Assembly: GCF_039522605.1 (NCBI RefSeq)
Contig: NZ_BAAADS010000025.1
Coordinates: forward strand, 1 to 64,000
Reading direction: 5' to 3'
DNA length: 64,000 nucleotides
Origin: Lentibacillus siamensis
Lineage (GTDB): Bacteria; Bacillota; Bacilli; Bacillales; Amphibacillaceae
Shown: one piece after another, positions 1 to 7,131 of the stretch
Layout of the letters: the number at the start of each line of letters is the position of its first letter
How positions within the stretch are numbered: position 1 is the stretch's first letter
Program-made: the position numbers and the translations under genes
The notes under the pieces: generated by a model
Database searches by the model: none
The model's input: only the letters and a program-made list of their open reading frames with translations
What the model was told of the DNA's origin: nothing

Positions 1-45
1 GGTGGACTTCGTTAAATCGCTAAGCTAAGAAATTTCTACATTTAA

Positions 46-1023
46 CTTGTCCGAATTCTTGACATAAGACCAGAACAACTAACTAAACAAGGGGAGATAC
101 AAAAACACGAAGTCTCCTATGCCACCATCAATCGATTATTGAAAAAACATAATTTGGCTGGTAAGCATCATATAAGTTTTCATCCGGAAAAAGAACGAAA
201 ACGCTTTGCGTACGATAAGGTGAATGTATTGTGGCAGGCAGATTTATCCCATGGTCCATATATATCAATAAATGGAAAAATGAAGAAAACCTTTTTGATT
301 GCTTATATTGATGACTGTACTAGGATCGTTCCTTACGCACAGTTTTTTACTTCGGAGAAGTTTGATGGGTTGCGGGAGGTCACAAGGGAAGCATTGATAC
401 GGCGTGGAAAACCAAGCATTATTTACGCAGATAATGGTAAAATCTATCGTTCAGAAACGCTTCAACATGCATGTGCCCAATTGGGAATAACATTAGCCCA
501 TACGCAACCATACGATCCCAAAGCGAAAGGCAAAATAGAAAGGCTGTTCAAAACGATACAAACGCGGTTTTATCCGTTATTAAAGGCCAATCCCGTACAT
601 TCCTTGGAGGAATTAAATGAACGATTTTGGGAATGGTTGGAGGTGGATTACCATCGTAAAAAGCATGCCTCGCTAGATGGTAAAACACCTCATCAACTAT
701 TCCAATCTCAATTAAATCATATCACGTTTATGGAGGATTTGTCCATTTTGGACACGATCTTTTTAAAACGCGCGGAGCGTAAAGTGAAGCTGGATGGAAC
801 CATAACATTAGAAAAAAGGTTATACGAGGTGCCATCTAAGTATATCGGGCAGAAAATCGAGGTTCGATTGGATGAACAGGCTGTGTATGTTTTTGAGGAC
901 GGCGAAAGGATAGCTGAAGCTAGCCCAGTTACCATGCATGATAACGCTCATGTCAAACGGGGACCATCACCATTCGCCGTTTCTCCGTCTTCCCATCAAC
1001 AGGAGGATTCAGATCATGTATAA
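46..1023 (+). CDS. IS transposase, DDE integrase type, 5' incomplete
   Basis: Catalyses cut and paste of its insertion sequence. Counting from the TTG at 139, the DDE catalytic residues are D35 (WQADLSHG), D98 (YADNG) and E134 (GKIERL), with the classic 35-residue D-E spacing. A beta-barrel-like C-terminal part follows. The frame stays open and protein-like upstream of 139 (TINRLLKKHN, a helix-turn-helix-like stretch) back to a TAA at 43-45. Relatives of this helper-ATPase-associated family are roughly 400 residues or longer, so the N-terminal DNA-binding part is missing or frameshifted; any remainder lies left of the window. Bases 1-45 show no coding sense in this frame. The stop overlaps the start of the ATPase gene, so the two are probably translationally coupled. 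Confidence 0.75.
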   Translation, partial: LVRILDIRPEQLTKQGEIQKHEVSYATINRLLKKHNLAGKHHISFHPEKERKRFAYDKVNVLWQADLSHGPYISINGKMKKTFLIAYIDDCTRIVPYAQFFTSEKFDGLREVTREALIRRGKPSIIYADNGKIYRSETLQHACAQLGITLAHTQPYDPKAKGKIERLFKTIQTRFYPLLKANPVHSLEELNERFWEWLEVDYHRKKHASLDGKTPHQLFQSQLNHITFMEDLSILDTIFLKRAERKVKLDGTITLEKRLYEVPSKYIGQKIEVRLDEQAVYVFEDGERIAEASPVTMHDNAHVKRGPSPFAVSPSSHQQEDSDHV

Positions 1024-1816
1024 AACCTATTATTCATTAGCAAAAGAACCTTTTTCGAAAGATATGCCGCCAACAGACGCATTCCGTTCTACAGGCTATC
1101 AGGAAGCATTGAACGGTCTTGAATATTTACAAAGATCCAAGAGGATTGGTTTAGTTATCGGTGATCCTGGCGCCGGTAAGACATTTACCTTGCGATCCTT
1201 TAAAGATTCCCTTAACCCCGCCTTGTATCATGTGGTCTATTTTCCACTGTCCACCGGAGGAGTGATGGATTTTTATCGAGGGTTAGCCTACGGCTTGGGA
1301 GAAGAACCAAAGTTTCGCAAGATAGATTTATTCCGTCAAATTCAACAAGGCATTGAACGAATGGAACAAGAACGGAAGGTGACACCCGTTTTTATTTTAG
1401 ATGAAATGCATATGGCAAAAGATGCCTTTTTACAGGATTTAGCGATTCTATTTAATTTCCAGATGGATTCATCGAATCCGTTTATCCTTATATTGGCTGG
1501 TTTACCACATTTAAAAACAAAATTGAATCTGAATCATCATCGACCGTTAGCGCAGCGAATCGTTATGCGCTATCAATTGCAGCCTTTAAATAAAGATGAT
1601 GTTTATGCTTATGTAGAGCATCATTTAAAACTAGCTGGGGCCAACATGCCCATATTTACAGCATCTGCCCTTGAAGCCATTGCGCTACGTTCACAAGGAT
1701 GGCCGCGTGTTGTTAACACATTGACCATTAATTCTCTACTGTATGGGGCACAATTAAAAAAAGAGCAAATTGATGAGGAAATTGTCCAAATGGCTGTTGA
1801 GGAAAGCGGTCTATAA
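1016..1816 (+). CDS. IS-associated AAA ATPase (ExeA/TniB-like helper)
   Basis: Predicted ATPase that assists the upstream transposase, probably in target handling as IstB/TniB-type proteins do. Walker A GDPGAGKT is at residues 49-56 and Walker B VFILDE at 125-130, followed by a helical lid. It begins MYKTYYSLAKEPF, the usual N-terminus of ExeA-like proteins in this IS family. I chose the ATG at 1016 because AGGAGG lies 9 bases upstream; the open frame extends further left, but that part only re-reads the transposase gene. It overlaps the transposase stop by 8 bases and the next gene by 1 base, giving a tight three-gene operon. About 266 residues, intact. Confidence 0.85.
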   Translation: MYKTYYSLAKEPFSKDMPPTDAFRSTGYQEALNGLEYLQRSKRIGLVIGDPGAGKTFTLRSFKDSLNPALYHVVYFPLSTGGVMDFYRGLAYGLGEEPKFRKIDLFRQIQQGIERMEQERKVTPVFILDEMHMAKDAFLQDLAILFNFQMDSSNPFILILAGLPHLKTKLNLNHHRPLAQRIVMRYQLQPLNKDDVYAYVEHHLKLAGANMPIFTASALEAIALRSQGWPRVVNTLTINSLLYGAQLKKEQIDEEIVQMAVEESGL

Positions 1817-2076
1817 TGCGGCGAGGGATTATGATTTTTAACGTAATGGAACAGGAATGGAAAATATGGATTGGTCAGCAGGCATATGTGGTACAAGCAG
1901 GAATGGGCATTGAACTACGTATTAAAAATCGATATTTTCGAGCGCATCTGTTAAAAAATGACCATTGGAACGTGCTGCTTGATCAAGAAGTACTCTTTGA
2001 CCTCAATATATTTGAGGTATATAAGGTACGGGTTCACCCATTGGATTTACTTGAGGATTTTGATCTCCCTTTTTAA
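1816..2076 (+). CDS. Small third protein of the IS operon (DUF5348-like)
   Basis: An 86-residue protein starting inside the stop of the ATPase gene (ATAATG overlap). It is rich in beta-strand-forming residues and ends in an acidic tail (LLEDFDLPF). I associate such small proteins with the transposase/ATPase pair in Bacillales insertion sequences and tentatively with DUF5348. The function is unknown; its constant linkage suggests an accessory role in transposition or its regulation. The family name is from memory and less certain than the linkage. Confidence 0.6.
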   Translation: MRRGIMIFNVMEQEWKIWIGQQAYVVQAGMGIELRIKNRYFRAHLLKNDHWNVLLDQEVLFDLNIFEVYKVRVHPLDLLEDFDLPF

Positions 2077-2084
2077 GGGGGATC
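2062..2084 (+). terminator. Possible terminator of the IS operon
   Basis: GATCTCCCT and AGGGGGATC form a short stem across the stop codon of the third IS gene, followed by a T-rich stretch. Short loop, no long T run, so weak. Confidence 0.3.
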
Positions 2085-2215
2085 TTCTTGTATATTCAGC
2101 TGAATAAAATTGCATAAAGATGTTCAAATCTGAAATAAAGTGACCGGAAAATCGAATTATCCCAGATTTTTGACTGAATTAATTTGATGAACAGGTGCTG
2201 GGATAAAGCGGTGAT

Positions 2216-3277
2216 TTACAAGAATGGAACGAACAAACTGTAAATTAATGATATTTTAAAAAGAATGGATCCATACGATTCCACCTCAAATATGTCTCGT
2301 GGAAACATACTTGTACTAAATACAATCGGTGATAATATGAGGATTATTTTGAATTTGTTTGTATGCTTAAAGATAGAATTGAGTGAAAGTACAACGATAT
2401 CTAATGCCATCGAAGTTGTATTAAAGATGGCCATTGTCCAGATAAGAAAAAAGAGTAACTCAAATCGATTAAAAAAGCCCCCCGGGATTTCTGTGTTCTT
2501 AGCCAATTCCATTGTCGGATAGTGCAGCTCAGATGTTACTGCATGCCCAAATACACCTATAGATAGAATAAAAATCATTATGTATATCACTGCAGGTATA
2601 CAAGCCCCAATTGCCACCATTTTAGGCGTTTTTCGGGGATTGTCCACTAACCCCGTATAAAATAAGACAATGACAAATCCGACATAACTATATATACTCG
2701 TTTCTATTCCTTTTAAATAGCCTTGTATGTCTGTTTCGAACATTGGAAGCAACTGATTTCCTTCAAAATGTCCTAAATTCAATACAAAAACAGCGAAAGC
2801 AATAAAAAGAATAATCGGTAAGAACAGCATATTTAAACGAAATAATCCTGCTCTGGATCCCGAAACAGCATAAACAACAACAAGGAGAAATAAAAGTGCA
2901 ATCACCTCAATAGGTGTCCGATCAAACAAATATTGTTTTGTCACATGCGCGATACTACGAACTTCAAATGCTGTAACACCTATCCATATGACAGCAAACA
3001 AAGACAAGATAATAACGGATATCGGCTTTGGGAGAACATATATATATGTCAACAATGATTGGTTATGAAATCCCAGCATAATCTTAGCTAGCAACCACAA
3101 CACTATAACAGAAATTATGCCACCTGCAACCAGTGCTACCCATCCATCTGAAGACCCCATTACATTTGCCAGTTCTCTTGGCAATGTTAGGATCCCTATG
3201 CTAATTATATAGGAGGGCACAGCAATCATAATTTCACCATTGCTTATTTTGTCATCCCCATAATCGAAGCTTTTCAT
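2216..3277 (-). CDS. Spore germination permease, GerAB/GerKB family
   Basis: Integral membrane protein of the spore inner membrane belonging to the amino acid/polyamine/organocation permease superfamily (Spore_permease). Family members are the B subunit of nutrient germinant receptors. About 353 residues with about ten hydrophobic segments and the typical N-terminus (ISNGEIMIAVPSYIISIGIL). I chose the ATG at 3277 because AAAGGAG lies 7 bases upstream; an ATG 18 bases earlier has no such site. No gerA or gerC partner is adjacent, so it is an orphan B subunit. The protein ends right after the last membrane segment without the usual basic tail, only about 140 bases from the IS operon, so the 3' end may have been clipped by the insertion. 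This last point is inference. Confidence 0.85.
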   Translation of the reverse strand: MKSFDYGDDKISNGEIMIAVPSYIISIGILTLPRELANVMGSSDGWVALVAGGIISVIVLWLLAKIMLGFHNQSLLTYIYVLPKPISVIILSLFAVIWIGVTAFEVRSIAHVTKQYLFDRTPIEVIALLFLLVVVYAVSGSRAGLFRLNMLFLPIILFIAFAVFVLNLGHFEGNQLLPMFETDIQGYLKGIETSIYSYVGFVIVLFYTGLVDNPRKTPKMVAIGACIPAVIYIMIFILSIGVFGHAVTSELHYPTMELAKNTEIPGGFFNRFELLFFLIWTMAIFNTTSMALDIVVLSLNSIFKHTNKFKIILILSPIVFSTSMFPRDIFEVESYGSILFKISLIYSLFVPFL

Positions 3278-3747
3278 TATGTTACTCCTTTGCATTGTTT
3301 CTTTTAACTTTCCATATAACTTAAATATTATTAGGACATTGTAGGGCTATTTTGAGGAAGATTATTAGGAAATGAATGGGATATATATGTTAGAATTTAT
3401 GGTATGTGAAGAAATGTACTTAAGCTAACAAACAGGATTACCTAATAAAAAAAGGTGTGATGTTCGAATTAGTCTAACATATGAATTTTGGATTGGGTTA
3501 TGTTGTGTAGGAACTATTGTTGGAGTATATCTAATACTTAGAGACAAAAAGAATGGGACAACAATACCAAAAGAAAAGAAAGAACTCCTAACATCGACCT
3601 TTTTACTTTTGTAATATTTTGTACCTCTGTTGTATCTTTCTTTGAAATGGGTTTCTCATTTATCCTTTTTATCACTGCTTTTTCTTCCTAATGGATTGGT
3701 AATGGTTAATCGCAGTATCAAGAAAAGGAGATTCCAATACTCCTAAA

Positions 3748-3787
3748 TAAACGGGCACTTGTCACAAGTAAGGTAAGTGCCATTTTT
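3748..3787 (+). repeat. Array repeat copy 1
   Basis: First copy of the dispersed hairpin family. GGGCACTT and AAGTGCC form a stem around a loop containing AAGTAAG, followed by ATTTTTTAA. It can also work as a terminator. Confidence 0.6.
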
Positions 3788-3835
3788 TAAAAAATTGATT
3801 TAATCCCTGGAATTTGAAATAATCGGTATCAAGTT

Positions 3836-3868
3836 TAAGGGCTAATGTATAGAATAAGCGCTTATAAA
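3836..3868 (+). repeat. Array repeat copy 2, degenerate
   Basis: AAGGGCTAATGTATAGAATAAG followed by GCGCTTAT: it keeps the GGGC...GAATAAG spacing but the stem is decayed. Confidence 0.35.
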
Positions 3869-3974
3869 AAGAACAGATACTTTTTGAAATAATTGTTATT
3901 AAGCAAAGAGAACTTTATCTTTCTACTTCTATTCCACAAAAAATCGGTTACTTTTAATCGAAGGCAGGGATCCA

Positions 3975-4208
3975 ATGTTTATTTTACCAATTTTTCTTGT
4001 CATCTCGTTGGCAACTGTACTTACACTAATGATTTTTATTGCCTGTAAAATTGCTATTACAGGTAAAATTCCGAGAAGTTATTATACCCCATTGGAAGCA
4101 GCGTATGGACAAGACAAGGAATTCCACGAAGAAGTGCAGCAGGAAGAACAAGAAGATGAAGATGAAAACGGTGATGATAAAGACAAAAATATCAAATACC
4201 CTCAATGA
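3975..4208 (+). CDS. Small membrane protein, DUF3951-like
   Basis: 77 residues: one N-terminal membrane segment (about 3-28), the short stretch YYTPLEAAYGQ, then a strongly acidic tail rich in E and D (about 45-70). The N-terminal part plus the YYTP motif resembles the DUF3951 family of Bacillaceae. No function is known. It sits alone between repeat copies 2 and 3, on the same strand as all other array genes. The ATG at 3975 has only a modest site upstream (GCAGGG). Confidence 0.6.
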   Translation: MFILPIFLVISLATVLTLMIFIACKIAITGKIPRSYYTPLEAAYGQDKEFHEEVQQEEQEDEDENGDDKDKNIKYPQ

Positions 4209-4302
4209 TTATAAACACCTTTCTATGAATTAAATGAGGACGTAAGAAGTTAAAATACCATAGGAAAAGCAACAAACAATCTTCTTGAATACTAAACTAA
4301 AA

Positions 4303-4340
4303 CTGTTCCATAAACAGGTGCCATTCCTGAATAAGAGAGG
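4303..4340 (+). repeat. Array repeat copy 3
   Basis: TTCCATAAACAGGTGCC, then ATTCCTGAATAAG, then AGAGG, which serves as the ribosome binding site of the next gene. Reading through it gives a false 21-codon N-terminal extension. Confidence 0.65.
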
Positions 4341-4347
4341 TTGTTTT

Positions 4348-4737
4348 ATGCTAAAAAGACGTTTGACATTAATACTTTTATCAGGGTTATCTATGTCGGT
4401 ATTTTATTTATTGATGGAGTCTTTTCCGTTCAGTTTTTCGCTTGATGCAATATACATTGTTTTCTTTTTTGGACTAGTGTTTGGAGTGTCATATGGTTTA
4501 TTTGCTTTACCAATCCAATTGTTGTTGAATAAATACCTCGATTCTCGTAAGTTCAATATTATATATTTTGTAGCATATCTATTAGGATCTTTAATCGTAT
4601 ATATACCAATTTACGGGGTCTATAATAATTACGAACCATTTTATGCAAATTCGGCATTTTATTTGTATGCGTTTATTTCAGCATTGTTTTTTTGGACATG
4701 GGATTCAATAATTACGTCCAGGAATAATGTTGAATGA
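4348..4737 (+). CDS. Unknown four-helix membrane protein
   Basis: About 129 residues, almost entirely hydrophobic with about four membrane segments; no recognised family. I chose the ATG at 4348 (MLKRRLTLILL), preceded by AGAGAGG. The longer frame from 4285 only translates repeat copy 3. A single-gene unit between repeat copies 3 and 4. Confidence 0.65.
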   Translation: MLKRRLTLILLSGLSMSVFYLLMESFPFSFSLDAIYIVFFFGLVFGVSYGLFALPIQLLLNKYLDSRKFNIIYFVAYLLGSLIVYIPIYGVYNNYEPFYANSAFYLYAFISALFFWTWDSIITSRNNVE

Positions 4738-4740
4738 AAT

Positions 4741-4773
4741 TGCCATTAACGGCGCTTTAACGGAATAAAGAAG
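4741..4773 (+). repeat. Array repeat copy 4
   Basis: CCATTAACGGCGCTTTAACG followed by GAATAAAGAAG, 4 bases after the preceding stop codon. It fits the core pattern; the right stem arm is short. Confidence 0.6.
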
Positions 4774-4918
4774 TTTACAAATATATTGGGAATGTTAATA
4801 TGCTAACCTAGCAATTAACTTGGTGCATTTAAGAAGCTGTCGCAGAACCTTTTTCATTTCCAATCAAGTAAGACAATATATAGCAAAAAATAATCATATC
4901 CAAAGAAAGATGGTTTTC

Positions 4919-5287
4919 ATGAAAAATCATATAAATGTAAACGGAAAGCTCCTTCAAACCAATAAACGTTTTTCGCAACTGAAGGAAAGACAAAAGAATT
5001 GGATCACGGAAGAGCTTTATAAACTTTACCATAAAAAAATGAAGGAAAGACGTATAAATGGGAAACTTCCCCCACCCTATCGTGATGAGGTAATTGAATC
5101 AATATATGAACAGATTCGGGATAGAGACATATGGATTCCATTCGGTGAGGTAAAAAAATATGCATTTAGAAAAACCACAAAGATGGTAAAATCATTTAAT
5201 AAGCTTTATCCCGAATTAAGTGATAAGATTGAGATCGAGCGTAGTGAAAGGAAAAAACAAGCTTTTAACAATAAAAGCCAAAACTAA
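4919..5287 (+). CDS. Conserved hypothetical protein, basic
   Basis: About 122 residues, very basic, beginning MKNHINVNGKLLQTNKRFS and continuing with an alpha-helical pattern (QKNWITEELYKLY, IWIPFGEVKKYAFRK). I recall similar uncharacterised Bacillales proteins with the same N-terminus; no function is known, and the charge would suit nucleic acid binding. The frame is open from 4820, but the 33 codons before the ATG at 4919 look non-coding; ATG 4910 is an alternative. Lies between repeat copies 4 and 5. Confidence 0.55.
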   Translation: MKNHINVNGKLLQTNKRFSQLKERQKNWITEELYKLYHKKMKERRINGKLPPPYRDEVIESIYEQIRDRDIWIPFGEVKKYAFRKTTKMVKSFNKLYPELSDKIEIERSERKKQAFNNKSQN

Positions 5288-5342
5288 TTAGCTGTAATTT
5301 TTAAAAAAAGGCATATCTTAAAGCCTATAATTGCTGGATAAT

Positions 5343-5389
5343 TAAGTGCGCTATATCGTTTCATGATAAAAGTTACGCTCCTTGGTTTT
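5343..5389 (+). repeat. Array repeat copy 5, degenerate
   Basis: GTGCGCTATATCG, then TGATAAAAG, then TTACGCTCC. The stem is partly kept (GCGCTA against TTACGC) but the loop has diverged. Confidence 0.35.
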
Positions 5390-5399
5390 AGTTCCCGTA

Positions 5400-5565
5400 A
5401 TGGACACAACGACAGGTATCATTATTCCAGTAATCTATATTATTTATACTCGCTGGTGGTGTAGCAGCTTATATTGGTGCGATTTTATCAACATTGATTA
5501 TTAAAGATAAAGATTGTATTCGTAAATGGTTAGGAAAAGACATAGCAGAATTAAAGAATAAGTAA
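5400..5565 (+). pseudogene. Frameshifted small membrane protein
   Basis: Starts MDTTTGIIIPVIYII in one frame and continues in another as ILAGGVAAYIGAILSTLII and KDKDCIRKWLGKDIAELKNK to a TAA at 5563. Joined, it would be about 55 residues with one or two membrane segments. A single-base shift near 5446 separates the halves. Family unknown. Confidence 0.5.
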
Positions 5566-5590
5566 TACCAACTAATAAACGAAATTGATA

Positions 5591-5630
5591 TGCACTAATC
5601 ATGGAACAACCATTTGCCTTTCCAGCCGCA
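5591..5630 (+). repeat. Array repeat copy 6, degenerate
   Basis: GCACTAATCATGGAACAAC followed by CATTTGCC; resembles copy 10 (CTTTCTGGAACAAG) but is eroded. Confidence 0.3.
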
Positions 5631-5673
5631 TGATGGGAGGCTATATACATAATAGAATGTTGGAGGAAATAAT

Positions 5674-5874
5674 ATATTTAAAAATAAAAATGCAATCATA
5701 CCAGCTTTAGTATTTTTTGTTGCATTTATGGCTGATGATATATTTTCTAAAGATCAAATTGATTGGCTACTGAACATTATGATTTTTGTTACCACATATT
5801 TAGGATATTGTTTTTGGGACTGGTCAAAAACACCATACGATTGGAATAAGCATAAGAAAAAGAATGAACATTAA
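5674..5874 (+). CDS. Small membrane protein with apparent ATA start
   Basis: An open frame of 66 residues: a hydrophobic segment (IIPALVFFVAFMADD), a second (LLNIMIFVTTYLGYCFWDW) and a basic tail. There is no ATG, GTG or TTG at the expected place. Instead an ATA codon sits 7 bases after a perfect GGAGG (5662-5666) and is followed by TTTAAAAAT. Either an ATG start has mutated to ATA or ATA is used inefficiently. An ATG near 5659 is out of frame. Family not recognised. Confidence 0.45.
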   Translation: MFKNKNAIIPALVFFVAFMADDIFSKDQIDWLLNIMIFVTTYLGYCFWDWSKTPYDWNKHKKKNEH

Positions 5875-5920
5875 AGTGAATAAGCTTAATAAAAACTGAA
5901 ATACAAATGGAGGGAGTCCA

Positions 5921-6016
5921 TTGTCATATTTATGGGTTCCGGATTGGTATATTTGGACAATTTTAGTGGTAGCTATTCTTTTTATTATTTTTGGGGAGTT
6001 GTGGCTTAGGAAATAG
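5921..6016 (+). CDS. 31-residue single-pass membrane peptide
   Basis: A TTG start 6 bases after GGAGGG opens a 31-codon frame: SYLWVPDWYIWTILVVAI followed by LFIIFGELWLRK. It is one membrane segment with aromatic residues at both ends, like known small membrane peptides. Ends just before repeat copy 7. No family recognised. Confidence 0.45.
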   Translation: MSYLWVPDWYIWTILVVAILFIIFGELWLRK

Positions 6017-6023
6017 CATAAGT

Positions 6024-6063
6024 CTTCCATTGACGGGTGCAGTTGCTAAATAAGCACTGTGCC
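6024..6063 (+). repeat. Array repeat copy 7
   Basis: CTTCCATTGACGGGTGCAG, TTGCTAAATAAGC, ACTGTGCC. GGTGCAGT pairs fully with ACTGTGCC, allowing two G-T pairs, so base changes compensate within the stem. Confidence 0.65.
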
Positions 6064-6109
6064 TGAATCGGGTCAGTAAAGCATTAATATGAGGTAAGGG
6101 GTCAAGAAA

Positions 6110-6208
6110 ATGAATAAAGAACGATATGGTATGTTGTCAAATGTTTGTTTTCTGTTAGGTATAATAGTATGGATAACTGTTCCGTTAACGGGCGCGCTCA
6201 TTGAATAA
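6110..6208 (+). CDS. 32-residue peptide running into a repeat
   Basis: ATG at 6110 follows AAGGGG. The frame encodes MNKERYGMLSNVCFLLGIIV and then WITVPLTGALIE, of which the last ten codons are repeat copy 8. Either the repeat supplies the natural C-terminus or the original gene was cut by it. One membrane segment. Unknown function. Confidence 0.35.
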   Translation: MNKERYGMLSNVCFLLGIIVWITVPLTGALIE

Positions 6209-6212
6209 CTCC
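6178..6212 (+). repeat. Array repeat copy 8
   Basis: TGTTCCGTTAACGGGCGCGC, TCATTGAATAAC, TCCG. Good match to the left half of the consensus; weak right stem. Last copy before the thiamine operon. Confidence 0.65.
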
Positions 6213-6295
6213 GATGTACCAACAGATAAATTAATATGTTGACTTTTTCCGTGATCTATATTAGCGTAGTATTCAATAATTGAATATTTTTACAG

Positions 6296-6391
6296 ACCAC
6301 TAGGGGTGCCTTTATGAAAGGCTGAGATCAGAGTGAATGACTTTGGGACTCTTTGAACTTGATACGGTTGATACCGGCGAAGGGAAGTGGT
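6296..6391 (+). promoter_or_regulatory. TPP riboswitch (THI element)
   Basis: The thi-box landmarks are present in order: GGGGTGCC, CTGAGATCA, TTGAACTTGAT, GGTTGATACCGGCG, AAGGGAA. P1 is formed by ACCACT (6296-6301) and AGTGGT (6386-6391). It binds thiamine pyrophosphate and lies upstream of tenI-thiO-thiS-thiG-thiF and, by read-through, the PTS genes. GGGAAGTGGT (6382-6391) is also complementary to the 5' arm of the terminator at 6438, so P1 formation and antitermination exclude each other. Confidence 0.93.
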
Positions 6392-6437
6392 GGGACGGAT
6401 GCTGTTTATTTGTTTTTCAAAATATTTACGGTCGTTC

Positions 6438-6475
6438 AAACCACTTCCTTATTTTTAGGGGAGTGGTTTTTTATT
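6438..6475 (+). terminator. Riboswitch-controlled terminator
   Basis: AAACCACTTCC (6438-6448) pairs with GGGGAGTGGTTT (6458-6469), followed by a T-rich run. The 5' arm can pair instead with the 3' strand of the riboswitch P1 stem, the expected transcription-attenuation design: TPP bound means termination. Confidence 0.9.
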
Positions 6476-6510
6476 TTATCTCTATTTCTTATAAAAAAGG
6501 GTGAATTGAT

Positions 6511-7119
6511 ATAGCAGAACTTCATGTGATTTCCACGGGTAAACAGTCGCCGGGAACACTGGCTTGGATTCTTGAAAAAATACATCCGTATGTTGACTTT
6601 TTTCATCTAAGGGAAAAGCGCTGGATGAATCAGGAAATGGTTGCAACAATACAGCTGCTTATTTCTAAAGGGATTCCCCTTGAAAAAATAATGATTAACA
6701 GTCGTATAGAAGTTGCACAGAGCATGCATACACATGGTGTCCAGCTGACACACACTGCGGATGTGGGAATGGTGCGAAAAGCGTATGGTTCACTGTATAT
6801 TGGCTGCTCAGTGCATTCTTTGGAGGGAGCAGTTTACGCGGATGGGCATGGTGCTGATTTTTTGCTTTATGGTCATATTTTCGAAACGCAATCGAAGCCG
6901 GGGCTGAAACCCAGGGGCTTGAGCAGTTTGAAAAATGTTGCTCAGAATACAGAGACACCAGTGATTGCGATTGGCGGGATAACGCCTAAAAATACTCCGG
7001 TTGTGGTTGAAAAAGGTGCAACAGGAGTAGCGGTATTGTCAGGTATTTTACTGTCAGATGATCCAGTTAAAGCTGCCCAAAAATACCGAAAAACTTTAGA
7101 TGTAAAATCGCTTGATTAA
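6511..7119 (+). CDS. tenI: TenI-like thiazole tautomerase, apparent ATA start
   Basis: TenI family TIM barrel. B. subtilis TenI aromatises the thiazole product of ThiG; its relative ThiE is thiamine phosphate synthase. First gene after the TPP riboswitch terminator and directly before thiO, as in the B. subtilis thiazole operon. Motifs: AELHVIST strand, DFFHLREK, CSVHSLEGA, YGHIFETQSK, IAIGGITP. The conserved first strand AELHVIS is encoded upstream of the first usable start (GTG at 6526), and no ATG, GTG or TTG precedes it in frame. An ATA at 6511 lies 9 bases after AAGGG, exactly where the start should be. I therefore place the start there; GTG 6526 would remove strand 1. A ThiE function is less likely but not excluded. 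Confidence 0.85.
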   Translation: MAELHVISTGKQSPGTLAWILEKIHPYVDFFHLREKRWMNQEMVATIQLLISKGIPLEKIMINSRIEVAQSMHTHGVQLTHTADVGMVRKAYGSLYIGCSVHSLEGAVYADGHGADFLLYGHIFETQSKPGLKPRGLSSLKNVAQNTETPVIAIGGITPKNTPVVVEKGATGVAVLSGILLSDDPVKAAQKYRKTLDVKSLD

Positions 7120-7131
7120 GGGAGGGAAACG

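Larger units (their letters stand above)
3278..3974. other. Intergenic stretch with decayed sequence and two array repeats
   Basis: About 700 bases with no complete gene. At about 3433-3613 there is a roughly 60-codon frame (containing FWIGLCCVGTIVGVYLILR, one membrane segment) without a start codon, which looks like a remnant of a small membrane protein gene. Repeat copies lie at 3748-3787 and 3836-3868. Nothing else recognised. Confidence 0.4.

Noticed and set aside
6239..6272. Promoter of the thiamine operon
   Set aside because: TTGACT is present, but no acceptable -10 box lies at 16-18 bases.
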